DNA of 17,084 nucleotides from Dehalococcoidia bacterium UBA5627 (GCA_002421585.1 DIKD01000083.1:1-17084); one strand, 5' to 3'; positions 7,894 to 15,761 are shown, counted from the first letter of the stretch. Translations and numbers: made by a program. The notes: generated from the letters alone by a model not told the origin.

Positions 7894-8715
7894 ATGAGTT
7901 ATAAATACATTAAAGACATAAATTGGGAAAATATGTGGGAAACACAAGCCGGGCATATCCTGCGTTCCACAGAGGAAGCCGCTGCTTTTTGGGATAAAAG
8001 GTCGAAGACCTACGAAAAAAATGTCAGCCAAAGCACTTATACCGACGAATTGATCAAACGCATCGACCTGTCCCCGGATTACTCGGTTCTGGATGTGGGG
8101 GGAGGCAGTGGACTTATGGCTGTGCCGATAGCGCAAAAGGTACGCTGTGTCACCGTATTAGATATCTCAAACGGCATGCTTAATTTGTTAAAAGACAAAA
8201 CGGAATCCATGGGAATATCAAACATTGATATTATAAATAAGAACTGGTATGAGATGAATATTAAATCGGAAATCGAGCCGCATGATGTTGTACTGGCTTC
8301 GCGTTTTTTACCAATGGGAAGCAGATTGCAGGCTTCACTTGAGAATATGAACACGATAGCTAAAAGGTATTGTTATGTAACATGGAGAGCCGACAGCTTC
8401 GACCCTACCGAAGCAGAATCCTGCCGCTTGCTTAATAAAGAATATACCCCCTACCCAGAATATCCAGTTATATATAACTGCCTCTATCAACTGGGGATAA
8501 AGGCAGATATTGAAATTTTTAAATCCCAATCCAAGATGTATTTTCAAGATTTAAATGATGCAGTCAGGTACTTTTCAAGAAATTCCTTGCCTGATGATGC
8601 GGATTTGTCTAAATATAAGACCTTTGTTAAATCCCTGCTGCTTGAAAAGAACGACGGATTTTACCGGGATTCTTCTACCGAATGGGCTTTGATATCATGG
8701 GAAGTAAAAAAATAA
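7894..8715 (+). CDS. second class I SAM-dependent methyltransferase
   Basis: 273 residues. An N-terminal helical cap of about 45 residues contains the FWDKRSKTYEKN stretch common in small-molecule methyltransferases. Motif I is VLDVGGGSG at 65-73, the strand-2 acidic residue is in TVLDIS, and the motif IV region is HDVVLASRFLPMG. The C-terminal 120 residues are not shared with the neighbouring methyltransferase, so the two are not a recent duplication. It starts 17 nt after that gene and its TAA is followed directly by the ATG of the hydrolase, with no spacing. Substrate unknown. Its place in the metal-transport operon suggests action on a chelator, cofactor or related small molecule (inference). 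Confidence 0.87.
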   Translation: MSYKYIKDINWENMWETQAGHILRSTEEAAAFWDKRSKTYEKNVSQSTYTDELIKRIDLSPDYSVLDVGGGSGLMAVPIAQKVRCVTVLDISNGMLNLLKDKTESMGISNIDIINKNWYEMNIKSEIEPHDVVLASRFLPMGSRLQASLENMNTIAKRYCYVTWRADSFDPTEAESCRLLNKEYTPYPEYPVIYNCLYQLGIKADIEIFKSQSKMYFQDLNDAVRYFSRNSLPDDADLSKYKTFVKSLLLEKNDGFYRDSSTEWALISWEVKK

Positions 8716-9477
8716 ATGTATAAATTGATAGATTCTCATTCACATATAGATGAGATAGAGAATACCGATTCCGTTATTGCGGAAGCAAGAAAAAACCATA
8801 TTAGAGCTGTTATTGCGGTAGGAACGTCTTTCACATCAAATCAGAGAATAATGGCCCTTGCCGAAAAATATCCTCGATACATATACCCTGCCCTGGGTTT
8901 GTTCCCATGGAATATTGCAGATGATAATTTTCAGGACAATATGATTTACATCAGAGAGAATATTCACCGGGCGATAGGAATGGGTGAAATCGGCTTGGAT
9001 TACAGTAAAGGAGTAAAAGAAAGAGCTTCAAAAGAAATCCAAAAAAGTGTTTTAAGGGAACTCTTAGAAATTGCCAAGGCTAACAATAAACCGGCTTTAA
9101 TTCATTCGAGGTATTCGTGGAAGGATTGCTTTAATATCACCCATGAATTGAACCATACAAAGGCTGTGTTTCACTGGTATACAGGCCCTCTCAGTATTTT
9201 AGACAAGATTATCGAAAGCGGATACTATATCTCAGCCAGCCCGTCTGCCGAATATCACGAAGAACACCGAGCGGCAATTAAAGCAGCTCCGCTTGAAAGG
9301 CTAATATTGGAAACCGATTCCCCTGTTACATACCATCGCGGAACCGAATTCCGGTATGAATCAAGACCGGCTGATGTGGTAAGAACACTCAATGCCGTAT
9401 CCGAAATAAAAAACATAGACAAAGAGACCGTTGCAGAAATTACATTTGAGAATACTTGCAAGTTATTCAGCTTATAA
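8716..9477 (+). CDS. TatD-family metal-dependent hydrolase
   Basis: 253-residue TIM-barrel hydrolase. The metal ligands of the TatD family are all present: H8 and H10 (SHSHID), E91 in GEIGLD, H130 (HSR), H153 (HWY) and D201 (ETDSP). Length is typical (about 255-265). Members studied elsewhere act as DNases or D-aminoacyl-tRNA deacylase-like enzymes, but many have unknown substrates. It is translated directly after the preceding methyltransferase (TAA-ATG, no gap), with no separate ribosome site visible, so it must belong to the same operon. Such a context is not what I would expect for a general DNA-repair TatD. A role in processing the transported compound is possible (inference). It is the last gene of this operon; no terminator hairpin is evident after it. 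Confidence 0.87.
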   Translation: MYKLIDSHSHIDEIENTDSVIAEARKNHIRAVIAVGTSFTSNQRIMALAEKYPRYIYPALGLFPWNIADDNFQDNMIYIRENIHRAIGMGEIGLDYSKGVKERASKEIQKSVLRELLEIAKANNKPALIHSRYSWKDCFNITHELNHTKAVFHWYTGPLSILDKIIESGYYISASPSAEYHEEHRAAIKAAPLERLILETDSPVTYHRGTEFRYESRPADVVRTLNAVSEIKNIDKETVAEITFENTCKLFSL

Positions 9478-9619
9478 CAAAGTATAATGCCCTATTTAAT
9501 ACCTTACCCCGTTTTATTCAACATAATAGTTATCATTGCTTCCGAATAAAAACTTAAATTTGAATAATATTTCTGATTAAATCCCCCCAAAACTATAGTA
9601 ATCTATCACTAAATGAGTA

Positions 9620-9637
9620 TATAATTACTGCAGTAAT
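9620..9637 (+). promoter_or_regulatory. -10 box with overlapping 14-bp palindrome upstream of the response regulator
   Basis: A consensus TATAAT at 9620-9625 overlaps a perfect 14-bp palindrome ATTACTGCAGTAAT at 9624-9637, which would cover the transcription start. No good -35 box is seen 17 bp upstream. The position fits a repressor operator. About one palindrome of this length is expected by chance in a window of this size. Confidence 0.4.
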
Positions 9638-9653
9638 AATTGAGACGATAATT

Positions 9654-10040
9654 ATGGAAAATAAAACAGGTAAAAAAACAGTTTTAGTTGTAGACGACGA
9701 AGAACATGTAAGGTCTTTACTAAAAAGAATACTCAGGGGTCGTTATGAGGTCATCGAAGCCAGCGATGGAAAGATGGCTGTTGATTTAACCCAGAAGCAA
9801 CGCCCTGATATCATATTAATGGATATCATGATGCCAAAAATGAACGGCGATGTTGCCTGCCATATAGTCAAAAGCAATCCGCTTACCTCCAAAATACCTG
9901 TTATAATGGTGACAGCTCTCGACCATGACTTAAACAAGAAATTAAGTCTTGACGTCATGGGGGCAAATGAATATATAACCAAGCCTTTTGAAATTGATGG
10001 GCTTTTAGACACAATTAACAAACTGCTTGAAAATAAATAG
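9654..10040 (+). CDS. CheY-like single-domain response regulator
   Basis: 128 residues consisting only of a receiver domain: acidic pocket D14/D15, phospho-acceptor D57 in LMDIMMP, T87, and the conserved K110 in TKPF. No DNA-binding or enzymatic output domain is present, so it must act by binding another protein or as a relay step in a phosphorelay. The 176-nt gap from the TatD gene contains a TATAAT box and a palindrome, suggesting separate transcription. There is no strong ribosome site (only GAG at 9642-9644). It precedes the peptide/prenylase/kinase genes by 194 nt in the same orientation, and could be a partner of the hybrid kinase at 11436-14690, which carries its own receiver (inference). 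Confidence 0.93.
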   Translation: MENKTGKKTVLVVDDEEHVRSLLKRILRGRYEVIEASDGKMAVDLTQKQRPDIILMDIMMPKMNGDVACHIVKSNPLTSKIPVIMVTALDHDLNKKLSLDVMGANEYITKPFEIDGLLDTINKLLENK

Positions 10041-10102
10041 TCATACGACTTCGATATTATAATATAATAATTTATTGTCTTCGCCTAATCGTGAAATTGA
10101 TG

Positions 10103-10124
10103 ATATAGTACTTATTTACTATAT
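10103..10124. promoter_or_regulatory. inverted repeat upstream of the peptide gene promoter
   Basis: ATATAGTA (10103-10110), 6-nt spacer, TACTATAT (10117-10124): a perfect 8-bp inverted repeat that ends 28 bp before the -35 box at 10153. This is the usual place for an activator site. It is not the Bacillus ComA box. The AT-rich setting lowers its significance. Confidence 0.4.
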
Positions 10125-10152
10125 ATTTAACCGTAAAAAGGTTTATTTTTTG

Positions 10153-10181
10153 TTGACCTTATCATTTTTTCATATTATACT
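10153..10181 (+). promoter_or_regulatory. predicted promoter of the peptide-prenylase-kinase operon
   Basis: TTGACC (10153-10158), 17-bp spacer, TATACT (10176-10181); each box matches five of six consensus bases. Transcription would start near 10188, about 47 nt before the GTG start of the small peptide, whose ribosome site GAGGAGG (10222-10228) is excellent. Confidence 0.7.
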
Positions 10182-10234
10182 CTATTCATATATCTTATGA
10201 GTATCAGCTCACAAGACCACTGAGGAGGTTGATC

Positions 10235-10453
10235 GTGAAACCACAGTCATTGCAGGAAATGGTAAAAAGTATCTTTGTCGATGAGACTACCAAGGAACAG
10301 TTTTTGGCAAATCCCGACAGCATAATGAGCCGCTATAATTTGACCGAACACGAAAAAACCGCTGTTTTAAATACCAGCAGCAGATACGGACTGGCTACCT
10401 CCGATTCCCCGGCATTAGCTGTTGGCATTGAAGCAGCACTGTTCTGGATGTAA
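10235..10453 (+). CDS. 72-residue ComX-like pheromone precursor or prenylated-RiPP precursor (proposed)
   Basis: Small protein with no enzyme motif. The GTG at 10235 is taken as the start because GAGGAGG (10222-10228) lies 6 nt upstream; a TTG at 10229 would abut that site. Residues 1-50 look like a helical leader (FVDETTKEQFLANPDSIMSR, then YNLTEHEKTAVL). This part resembles both the ComX leader style and the LigA-like leaders of Franean1_4349-type RiPPs. The tail, residues 51-72, is small and hydrophobic and ends GIEAALFWM, with the only Trp of the protein at 71 and no Cys. Bacillus ComX peptides are prenylated on a Trp close to the C-terminus, for example GIFWEQ in strain RO-E-2. The next gene is a prenyl-synthase homologue. 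Its role as the signal precursor is inferred from that pairing. Confidence 0.65.
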   Translation: MKPQSLQEMVKSIFVDETTKEQFLANPDSIMSRYNLTEHEKTAVLNTSSRYGLATSDSPALAVGIEAALFWM

Positions 10454-10491
10454 TTAAGCTAACCTGCTAAATAAGAATTAAGATCCATTAA

Positions 10492-11439
10492 ATGTGGCAA
10501 ATCGAGCTTGTTAATCTTCTAAAAGAAGAGATTGAGTTATCTGTTTCTGTGTTGCCTGAAGAGCTTCGTGGTTTTGTCAGAGAGCCACTAACGGTAAGCA
10601 GGAGGGGGTTATCTGTTCCAAACAAGCACGATCCCCCATGGATTCTGCTCCCATTGATTGCCTGTGATTCTATTGCCGGCAGCCCTGAAAAAGCGCTGCC
10701 GCTTTGTGCTTCTCTTCAATTTTTTATGGCTGCCGGCGATGTTTTTGACGATGTTGAAGATAATGACGCCCCTCTATCGTTATCACGCAAATACGGAACG
10801 GCAATAACAAACAATGTCGCTACTACCCTGCTGGTACTGGGCGAAAAAGCCATTGCCCGGCTTAAAGAAAAAAATATAAGAGATTCTAAAATAGTCCTTA
10901 TTCTGGATATCATTAATTCCTACTATCTAAAAGCCTGTACAGGTCAGCACTTTGATTTATCGCATGGTAATAAATTAGATATTTCAGAAAAAGACTATCT
11001 GGATATTCTGAGTTTAAAATCAGCATCACAAATAGAATGCGCCTGCTATACCGGTGCTTTGCTAGCCACCGATAATATGGAGTTGCTTGATTTATTCAAA
11101 CAGTTCGGTTATAACCTTGGGATGATGTTACAGATAACAAATGATATTGCGGGTATTATTAACAGAAAGGATATTGCAAATAAAAAAATAACGTTCCCTG
11201 TAATATTTGCCCTTTCAAAGACAGAAAGCGCTATTCGCAATAAATTAGAGCAATATTACGTTAACCAACCTAGCAATGAGCTTTCAGTAGAACAGGTTGC
11301 AGATATACTGTACGATACCGGTGCAATGCATTACACTGCCATTATAACGGAGTCATACAGATTATCAGCTGCAGAAGTCAATGAAAAGGCTGAAAATAGC
11401 GGTATTAATACAGAAAAATTAAAGGTATTTTTAAAATGA
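10492..11439 (+). CDS. ComQ-like isoprenyl transferase (polyprenyl synthase family)
   Basis: 315 residues, all-helical isoprenyl-diphosphate-synthase fold. First Asp-rich motif: DVFDDVED at 83-90, containing DDxxD (86-90). GQHFDL at 151-156 and LKSAS at 175-179 match conserved positions. The second Asp-rich region reads QITNDIAGI at 214-222, so the canonical DDxxD is degenerate, followed by KKITFPVIFAL at 231-241. Loss of a full second motif is in keeping with ComQ-type enzymes, which transfer a prenyl group to a peptide rather than extend a chain. It follows the small Trp-ending peptide by 38 nt and overlaps the kinase start by 4 nt (ATGA). An ordinary farnesyl or geranylgeranyl diphosphate synthase is the alternative, but the flanking genes favour peptide prenylation. 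Confidence 0.78.
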   Translation: MWQIELVNLLKEEIELSVSVLPEELRGFVREPLTVSRRGLSVPNKHDPPWILLPLIACDSIAGSPEKALPLCASLQFFMAAGDVFDDVEDNDAPLSLSRKYGTAITNNVATTLLVLGEKAIARLKEKNIRDSKIVLILDIINSYYLKACTGQHFDLSHGNKLDISEKDYLDILSLKSASQIECACYTGALLATDNMELLDLFKQFGYNLGMMLQITNDIAGIINRKDIANKKITFPVIFALSKTESAIRNKLEQYYVNQPSNELSVEQVADILYDTGAMHYTAIITESYRLSAAEVNEKAENSGINTEKLKVFLK

Positions 11440-14400
11440 GCCTCCAGCAAAACTACAGCAATCAACTGTCCCATAAATCTATACTCCCAAATATATTCAA
11501 ACATAAGCAAGAAATTGCTATCCTCCTTTTCAGTTTGTTAGTTATAGCCGTTTCATTAATTTTATTCTTCTCCAGCTTGAATAAAACTTATATCGGGGTT
11601 TCTTTGCATTTAACCGAAGATGGATGGGTTGTTCAGAGCCTGGATTCTTCGGGCTTAGGAGCACAAGCCGGCATGGAAATCGGAGATACCCCTGTCATTG
11701 TTAACGGACAACCGGCAAATGATTTCTTACAGGTATATGAAAATCAAAAACAATGTATGGGTGTCCTGATTACTGATTTGACAGTAGTCAACGACAAAGG
11801 AGAAACTATTTCAGTTACTGTAAAAGACAGTGCCCCTACACCACAATATATAACTGAATTAATTCCTTATTTTATCGTCTGTCTGATATTCTGGTTGACT
11901 GCATATTACGTATTCTTTTCCAAGCCCAGAAGCGCAGTATCGATACTACTGCTATTGTGCTCCCTTGCCTTCGGTATGGCAATAATAGCAAATGTAGCCG
12001 CAGTTGTTAGAATTCCCTGGTCTGTACACCTTGCAGTTATTGCCACTACTATAGGACCATGGTTACTTTTTCACTTCTTTTTAATTCTACCGGAAGAAAG
12101 AGCGGGGCTCCGTGAAAAACCCTATATCTATCTTATTTACTTACCGGCAGTAATAACATTGCTTATATATCCCATCATTGGTTATGCGAACGGAGAACCA
12201 ACAATGGGATTCCGTTCTATCAGGTCTATAGAATTAGTAGTTGCATTTCTGGCAGTGATCGGTGTAGCTATCTACAATTATGTCAGTGCCGTTTCCCCCA
12301 GAACACGGCAACAAATGAAGTTATTACTATATTTTTGTATTGCTGCCGTACTTCCTTTTCTACTACTCAGTATTTTACCGTCAATGATTACCGGTGACAT
12401 TCTCATATCGGCCAGCTTTACTGTTATTTTCATTGCCTTCATCCCTATCGGTATGGGTTACGCCGTTATGACCCAAAAACTCCTGGATATAAACATATTC
12501 GTCAGGCGCAGTGTGATATATTTGATAATTTCTATCATAATTGCCTCTATTTTTTCTCTTTTTATTATACTTATGCTCTTTTATGTAAAAACATTCACAG
12601 TATTACAGGCTGTTTTAATAGCTTTGCTGATGGGGCTCGTTGCAATCATGCTTTTCGGGCCGGTTAAAAACGGAATCACCTTCATAGTAGATAAATTCTT
12701 TTATAAGGATAAATACGACTACCAAAAAACCCTCCGCGAACTGAGTTCATCACTTAATTCGATAACTGATATTAGTACCGGGTCCATACTTATCGTGAAT
12801 ATATTGACAGAAAGATTCAACCTTAACGGAGCTTGCTTGTTCACTACATCCAAAGAGGGAGATTGTAATTTTGTTGCCGCCACCGGCAGCTTTAACGAAG
12901 AGGAACGGCAGAAAGATTTAAAGTCCCTGCTTTCAAATCGCAATCCCCATATTATCTTCCCTAATTCTGCTATTTTAGTAAACCCGAATATCGAGTTTTT
13001 AATTCCTCTTATAGCGGATGGCAAAGAAATCGGTTATATTTGTCTATCACCCAAAGTCACAAAACAGCGATATTCATCCGACGATTTGTTTCTTATACAG
13101 GGGCTGGCACCGGTTGCTGCCATATCACTACGGAGTTGGATGCTGATAGCAGCCGACATAGAAGAACGTAAACGAACAGAAGAAAAATTAAGACAGGCGG
13201 CTGAAGAATGGCAGATAACCTTCGATTCTATCCCTATGCCTGTTTCTCTTCAAAGCAGAGATTTTAAAGTACTCCGTATTAACAAAGCCTATGCCGAACT
13301 TTTTAATATCAGCCCGGATGACATTATCGGAAAACCCTGCTATCAAATAGTGCATCAAAGCGATCATCCCATACCTGACTGCCCGCACGAAAAAATGTTA
13401 AATACTAACAACGAATCTACCATTGAGTTGTATCACGATGAGCTTGGTAAGCATTTTGAAATAACCGTATCTCCTATCAAGGATTCAAGTGATAAAATAA
13501 TTGGTTCCGTTCACATAATGAGAGATATTACACAGGTTAAAAAAGCTGAGGAGGAAAAACGTCTGCTACAGGAAAAAGCAGAGATATCAAGCCGTCTTGC
13601 CTCCGTGGGAGAAATGGCTGCCGGTATTGCACACGAAATCAATAATCCGCTAACCGGAGTTATCGGTTTTTCCGATATGCTTATGGAGAGAGAACTCCCG
13701 CAAGATATGAGAGAACAGGTAGAAATCATTGCAGACGGCAGCAGGAGAGTAGCTGATATAGTTAAAAGACTGCTTACTTTTGCCAGACAGCATAAGCCGG
13801 CCAGAGCTATGGTTAATATCAATGATCTGATAGCTAACACCCTGAATATGCGAAGTTATGTGCTAAAAACCAACAACATAAATGTTATTACGGAGTATGA
13901 TGCAACCCTGCCATTAATAACTATCGATCCGGGGCAAATTCAGCAGGTATTTTTAAATTTAATAGTTAATGCAGAATATTCTATGAAAAAGACCGACAGG
14001 CCGGGTGAATTAAAAATCACAACTAAAAAGATAAATGACAAAATTACTGTATCATTCCGGGATAACGGCTTGGGTATTTCAGAAGAAAACATGAAACGTC
14101 TGTTCCAGCCGTTTTTTACCACCAAGCCTGTTGGAGAAGGAACCGGTTTGGGTTTAAGCTTATCACGGTCGATAATCGCTGAACACAGCGGTACGTTATC
14201 GGTTGAAAGTAAAATGAATGAGGGGGCTACCTTTATCATCGAGCTCCCTGTTAAAAAAGATTGTTCTTACGATGAATTTACTGAATCGGCTCTGTCAGTG
14301 AATTCGCAGGGCAGTTCAAAAAAAATAAACATTCTTGTTGTTGACGATGAAATGCCTGTCAGGCAATTCATAAAATCTTCACTGAACACCGCTGAATACT

Positions 14401-14690
14401 ATGTAGAAACTACCGCTAGCCCATACGAGGCGCTGCAAAAAATCAAAGAAAGTAATTATGACCTTATTATAATCGATATTCGTATGCCGGATATGAGCGG
14501 ACAGGAATTATTCGAAAAAATAGTAAATGATAAACCATATATGTCAAAAACCACCCTTATTACAACCGGCGATTCCGCAAACAGCGAAGTAAAAAGTTTT
14601 CTTCAAAAGTACGAGCTTCATTTTCTAAGCAAACCTTTTAGCCGTCAGATGCTGGAGAGTAAAATCCGAGAAGTGTTAGGGCAAAGTTAA
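11436..14690 (+). CDS. ComP-like membrane hybrid sensor kinase: PDZ, ~10 membrane helices, GAF, PAS, HisKA, HATPase, receiver
   Basis: 1084 residues. A membrane helix (about 27-48) is followed by an extracytoplasmic PDZ-like domain (about 52-135) with AQAGMEIGDTPVIVNGQPA, then about nine more helices between 140 and 410. The helical block ends with a YAVMTQKLLDINIFVRRSVI stretch, much like Bacillus ComP. Next come a GAF-like region (about 430-570), a coiled linker, a PAS domain (about 592-700) with C-x-P-x-C-P-H spacing, HisKA with phospho-acceptor His733 (AGIAHEINNPL), an HATPase domain with DNGLGIS and GEGTGLGLS, and a receiver with D970/D971, phospho-acceptor D1014 and K1066. Its ATG overlaps the prenylase stop by 4 nt. 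The sensor half matches ComP; the output half does not (Bacillus ComP has HisKA_3 and no receiver). The proposed ligand is the prenylated peptide (inference). Confidence 0.9.
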   Translation: MSLQQNYSNQLSHKSILPNIFKHKQEIAILLFSLLVIAVSLILFFSSLNKTYIGVSLHLTEDGWVVQSLDSSGLGAQAGMEIGDTPVIVNGQPANDFLQVYENQKQCMGVLITDLTVVNDKGETISVTVKDSAPTPQYITELIPYFIVCLIFWLTAYYVFFSKPRSAVSILLLLCSLAFGMAIIANVAAVVRIPWSVHLAVIATTIGPWLLFHFFLILPEERAGLREKPYIYLIYLPAVITLLIYPIIGYANGEPTMGFRSIRSIELVVAFLAVIGVAIYNYVSAVSPRTRQQMKLLLYFCIAAVLPFLLLSILPSMITGDILISASFTVIFIAFIPIGMGYAVMTQKLLDINIFVRRSVIYLIISIIIASIFSLFIILMLFYVKTFTVLQAVLIALLMGLVAIMLFGPVKNGITFIVDKFFYKDKYDYQKTLRELSSSLNSITDISTGSILIVNILTERFNLNGACLFTTSKEGDCNFVAATGSFNEEERQKDLKSLLSNRNPHIIFPNSAILVNPNIEFLIPLIADGKEIGYICLSPKVTKQRYSSDDLFLIQGLAPVAAISLRSWMLIAADIEERKRTEEKLRQAAEEWQITFDSIPMPVSLQSRDFKVLRINKAYAELFNISPDDIIGKPCYQIVHQSDHPIPDCPHEKMLNTNNESTIELYHDELGKHFEITVSPIKDSSDKIIGSVHIMRDITQVKKAEEEKRLLQEKAEISSRLASVGEMAAGIAHEINNPLTGVIGFSDMLMERELPQDMREQVEIIADGSRRVADIVKRLLTFARQHKPARAMVNINDLIANTLNMRSYVLKTNNINVITEYDATLPLITIDPGQIQQVFLNLIVNAEYSMKKTDRPGELKITTKKINDKITVSFRDNGLGISEENMKRLFQPFFTTKPVGEGTGLGLSLSRSIIAEHSGTLSVESKMNEGATFIIELPVKKDCSYDEFTESALSVNSQGSSKKINILVVDDEMPVRQFIKSSLNTAEYYVETTASPYEALQKIKESNYDLIIIDIRMPDMSGQELFEKIVNDKPYMSKTTLITTGDSANSEVKSFLQKYELHFLSKPFSRQMLESKIREVLGQS

Positions 14691-14737
14691 TAAAATAATT
14701 TAATCCAAAAGGTTATTTTACTCATAACATAAGTTTC

Positions 14738-14746
14738 TGATAAAAT
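14738..14746 (+). promoter_or_regulatory. possible extended -10 promoter of the lipoprotein gene
   Basis: TGA followed by TAAAAT (14741-14746) forms an extended -10 box. The -35 position (14718-14723, TTACTC) is weak. The ribosome site AAGGAG for the lipoprotein is at 14802-14807, 9 nt before its ATG. Confidence 0.35.
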
Positions 14747-14816
14747 ATCCAATCTTAATCAGTTAAATCGTGTCCTGAACTATATGGTTAACTAATATTC
14801 GAAGGAGAACTTTGGT

Positions 14817-15761
14817 ATGAATAAGTATAGTTATATAGTAGCATCGGTTATTCTGGTATTAATGGTTATCACATCTATGTTATCGAGCTGTAGTACCCCT
14901 ACGCAGGAAACGGTTACTCTTACAAGTACGGAAAGAATAACCGATACCATTACCACTACCTTATCGATCCCTACTACAGTAACCATAACTTATCCGACAA
15001 CAATAACAGTTACTCCTACCATTAGCACTACCGACACAACTGCAACATCGACGACATCAAGCACAACAATCTCAACCGACCCCTATAGCCACTATAGAGG
15101 TTATCTTCTTGAAGGATACCCTGAAGACATCTGGCCTTTATACGGCAAGCTCGCCATAGATAGCTGCTCACTGGACATTCAATTCCCTGCTTATAACAAC
15201 ATGGGTTATTACATCAACTCATATAGTGTCGTCTATGTGACGGATAAAACAAAGACGGAAATTGCGCAATATTATAGTTCTTTACTCCAAACCGGAGAGG
15301 AGTCCGGTTTTTATGATGCTCAAGGCACAATTAACGGTTATGAAGTATTTGCACGCTGGGATGAATGGAGCGGTGAAAATATAGTTTACCTGTCAGTACT
15401 TTTACCAAATACCCTGAATATAACCGGCAACCCTTTCCATACCGATTTCCCGGAATCACTGCAAAACCTGTATCAATTTGGTGATATGTGGTCGGAATAC
15501 TACGTGTGCACCAGTAATCCACCGGCAGGAACAATAATTTCAGCCAAATTATTCAGTCATACCGGTACATATGAAGACGCAATAGAATATTATCGCGCAC
15601 TTTACAGTGATAAACAGGATTATGAAGAAACTGTCACTCAGGAATCCGGAGGCCCAAGTACCCGGCTCAGAGGAGTAATCGATGAACTGACCTTTACGAT
15701 CATAATCGGTGTTTGGGGTAATACTGATATGATCCAGGTGAGTTATCAGACAGCCAGTTAA
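14817..15761 (+). CDS. threonine-rich lipoprotein of unknown function
   Basis: 314 residues, not a family I recognise. The signal peptide is a lysine near the N-terminus, a hydrophobic core and lipobox L22-S-S-C25, so it should be lipid-anchored outside the membrane. Residues 28-90 are a Thr/Ser-rich low-complexity linker of short TVT/TIT-type units, like that of the binding protein at 3441-4670. The rest (about 92-314) is a globular domain with many Tyr and acidic residues. It may be two similar halves, each with a helix followed by YYxxL: IAQYYSSLLQ near 150 and AIEYYRALYS near 260. It has its own ribosome site and a possible promoter, and lies 126 nt after the kinase. It could be independent or a surface accessory of the signalling genes; the sequence does not decide. 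Confidence 0.8.
   Translation: MNKYSYIVASVILVLMVITSMLSSCSTPTQETVTLTSTERITDTITTTLSIPTTVTITYPTTITVTPTISTTDTTATSTTSSTTISTDPYSHYRGYLLEGYPEDIWPLYGKLAIDSCSLDIQFPAYNNMGYYINSYSVVYVTDKTKTEIAQYYSSLLQTGEESGFYDAQGTINGYEVFARWDEWSGENIVYLSVLLPNTLNITGNPFHTDFPESLQNLYQFGDMWSEYYVCTSNPPAGTIISAKLFSHTGTYEDAIEYYRALYSDKQDYEETVTQESGGPSTRLRGVIDELTFTIIIGVWGNTDMIQVSYQTAS

Noticed and set aside
14691..14720. TAAAATAA / TTATTTTA inverted repeat after the kinase as a terminator
   Set aside because: The stem is only A-T pairs with a 14-nt loop and no following T-run, so it is too weak to call.
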